Positions 5,486 through 6,402 of a stretch of 6,402 nucleotides of DNA are shown piece by piece. The notes under the pieces are model-generated. The model was not told the origin of the DNA. It searched no databases and worked only from the letters and a program-made list of their open reading frames with translations. Origin of the DNA: Flavobacteriia bacterium (GTDB lineage Bacteria; Bacteroidota; Bacteroidia; Flavobacteriales; Flavobacteriaceae); NCBI GenBank assembly GCA_018500075.1, contig JAHBAN010000256.1, positions 1-6,402 of the forward strand, in the 5' to 3' direction. The stretch's first letter is position 1; the number at the start of each line of letters is the position of its first letter. The position numbers were made by a program, and so were the translations under genes.

Positions 5486-6208
5486 ATGACACAACCAACC
5501 GACAAAACAGCCATCCGCAACGCCGCCACAGTGATCGCCCTGCGCGACCGCTTCAGCGCGCCCAAGGTTCTCATGGGCCAGCGCGGCGCAAAAGCTGCCT
5601 TCATGCCCAACAAATTCGTCTTCCCCGGCGGCGCGCTGGATCAGGACGATTTTGATGTGCCCCTCGCCGAAGGCTTTCACCCGACCTGTGCGGCGCGCCT
5701 GACAGAGGGCTGCCCGCGCGACATCTCCGCCGCGCTCGGCGTCGCGGCGGTGCGCGAACTCTGGGAAGAAACCGGCCTCATCCTCGGCGCAAAAGGCGAC
5801 TGGCGCGGCGCCGTCCCCGAGGATTGGGACGATTTCGCCAAAGCAGGCTACCTGCCCTCCGCCCGCCCGCTGCAATTCGTCTTTCGCGCCATCACCCCGA
5901 TGGGCCGCCCGCGCCGCTTTGATGCGCGCTTCTTTCTGGTCGACGCCGATGACATCGCCTCCGATCTGGATGATTTCTCGCGCGCCGAAGACGAGCTGTC
6001 CCACCTGCAATGGATTCCGCTCAACGAGGTGCGCAGCTTTGATCTGCCCTTCATCACGGAGGTTGTTCTGGCCGAAGTCGCCCATCGCGCCCATACGACA
6101 GAGCCGCCCCAAAACGTGCCCTTCTTTCACAACGGCGCAGAAGAAAGCCTGTTCTTGCGCCTCGGCGGCCGCGGCCCCCTCACCGGCAAACAGATCGCAG
6201 ACAGCTGA
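5486..6208 (+). CDS. Nudix hydrolase, NUDT19-like with an interrupted Nudix box
   Basis: A 240-residue Nudix-fold hydrolase, expected to cleave a nucleoside-diphosphate-X or CoA-type pyrophosphate using divalent metal. The strand FVFPGGALD (44-52) and the catalytic helix RELWEETG (90-97; metal ligands E91, E94, E95) are clear. About 30 residues are inserted between them (roughly 53-82), and the Glu normally 8 residues before the Arg is Ala82. Such an insertion is known in the NUDT19/RP2 branch, some members of which act on CoA esters, so a CoA-related substrate is a guess from family resemblance. The rest continues through a beta-rich region with FDARFFLVD (134-142) to a C-terminal helix. The ATG at 5486 follows GAGG by 5 nt. 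It sits 27 nt after the DUF983 gene and is probably the last gene of that operon. Confidence 0.9.
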   Translation: MTQPTDKTAIRNAATVIALRDRFSAPKVLMGQRGAKAAFMPNKFVFPGGALDQDDFDVPLAEGFHPTCAARLTEGCPRDISAALGVAAVRELWEETGLILGAKGDWRGAVPEDWDDFAKAGYLPSARPLQFVFRAITPMGRPRRFDARFFLVDADDIASDLDDFSRAEDELSHLQWIPLNEVRSFDLPFITEVVLAEVAHRAHTTEPPQNVPFFHNGAEESLFLRLGGRGPLTGKQIADS

Positions 6209-6252
6209 GCGCGCCCGCGCCCCCACACACGCGCGCGCGCCCGCTCTTTTTT
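6207..6252 (+). terminator. Terminator-like GC hairpin with T6 tract after the Nudix gene
   Basis: GAGCG (6207-6211, starting in the stop codon) pairs with CGCTC (6242-6246), with further imperfect GC pairing inside, and TTTTTTATT follows at once (6247-6255). Position, GC stem and T-run fit a Rho-independent terminator, although the stem is imperfect and the loop can fold in more than one way. Confidence 0.6.
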
Positions 6253-6260
6253 ATTGCCCT

Positions 6261-6295
6261 AAATATCCTCGGGGGTCCGGGGGTGAACCCCCCGG
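6261..6295. repeat. AAATATCCTCGGGGG element with hairpin
   Basis: AAATATCCTCGGGGG (6261-6275) is followed by CCGGGGG-TGAAC-CCCCCGG (6277-6295; perfect 7-bp arms, 5-nt loop). It has the same core, order and orientation as the element at 59-127, which suggests a dispersed family of intergenic, gene-end elements. I associate similar sequences with Rhodobacteraceae intergenic regions, from memory only. Confidence 0.6.
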
Positions 6296-6311
6296 CTCTG
6301 CCTGCGCGTCA

Positions 6312-6327
6312 GCCTGCCCCCGCAGGC
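6312..6327. repeat. Small perfect hairpin in the right-end intergenic DNA
   Basis: GCCTGC-CCCC-GCAGGC is a perfect 6-bp stem with a 4-nt loop, in the last intergenic part before the adapter. Nothing else in 6296-6383 could be assigned to a gene with confidence. Confidence 0.4.
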
Positions 6328-6383
6328 GCAGCCCTCCAAAGCCGCAGCCCCCGCCCTCAAGACAGCCAGACCAGCCCCAGAAC

Positions 6384-6402
6384 CTGTCTCTTATACACAT
6401 CT
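6384..6402 (-). other. Tn5/Nextera mosaic-end adapter, reverse orientation (artificial)
   Basis: The last 19 bases read CTGTCTCTTATACACATCT, the exact reverse complement of positions 1-19. Together they show that the window is a complete tagmented insert with untrimmed adapters at both ends. Confidence 0.97.

Noticed and set aside
5375..6226. 283-codon minus-strand open frame opposite the Nudix gene
   Set aside because: Shadow frame. The plus strand shows PGGALD, RELWEETG and a proper ribosome binding site.
6357..6383. Possible C-terminus of a minus-strand gene (VLGLVWLS then TGA)
   Set aside because: Hydrophobic and plausible as the end of a membrane protein, but only eight codons lie inside the window.
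1..6402. Terminal inverted repeats of a composite transposon
   Set aside because: The 19-bp ends match the Nextera mosaic end exactly, there is no transposase between them, and the contents are chromosomal genes.

Overview
The window looks like chromosomal DNA of an alphaproteobacterium, most likely Rhodobacteraceae/Roseobacter group. Supporting signs are GC-rich, GCC/CGC-heavy coding, a DUF3572 gene divergent from a pleD-type gene, CtrA-like TTAACC half-sites, a DUF983 zinc-ribbon membrane protein next to a Nudix hydrolase, and AAATATCCTnGGGGG elements beside GC hairpins. Family assignment is by recognition of proteins and context, not by a search. The window is bounded exactly by a 19-bp Tn5/Nextera mosaic end on the left and its reverse complement on the right. 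It is therefore probably one tagmented fragment whose ends are library-made, not a biological transposon.

Layout. 1-19 adapter. 20-132 hairpin-rich intergenic DNA. 133-1103 (minus): DUF3572 protein followed by a HAD phosphatase, overlapping by ATGA. 1104-1186: divergent control region with inverted TTAACCA sites. 1187-2587 (plus): PleD-like REC-REC-GGDEF diguanylate cyclase whose first receiver has lost its phospho-acceptor Asp. 2588-2654: convergent gap with a hairpin. 2655-4826 (minus), read from right to left: secreted four-EF-hand protein, ECF sigma factor, one-pass membrane protein in the anti-sigma position, and a membrane-anchored periplasmic metal-sensor-like protein. 4827-5011: divergent promoter region. 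5012-6208 (plus): DUF983 protein then Nudix hydrolase, followed by a terminator-like hairpin with a T6 run. 6209-6383: intergenic hairpins. 6384-6402 adapter.

How the genes may work together. The minus-strand block 2655-4826 is the most system-like part. An ECF sigma factor, a cysteine-free membrane protein and a CnrX/CpxP-like sensor are translationally coupled (8-nt overlap, then TGATG), and a periplasmic calcium-binding-type protein lies just upstream. This is the logic of a CnrYXH-type envelope-sensing switch, with an EF-hand protein as possible target gene or co-sensor; that role is inference. The pleD-like gene keeps the catalytic GGEEF and RxxD inhibitory site, so it should make c-di-GMP under product inhibition but without classical phosphorylation control. 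The remaining genes look like ordinary housekeeping or accessory functions.
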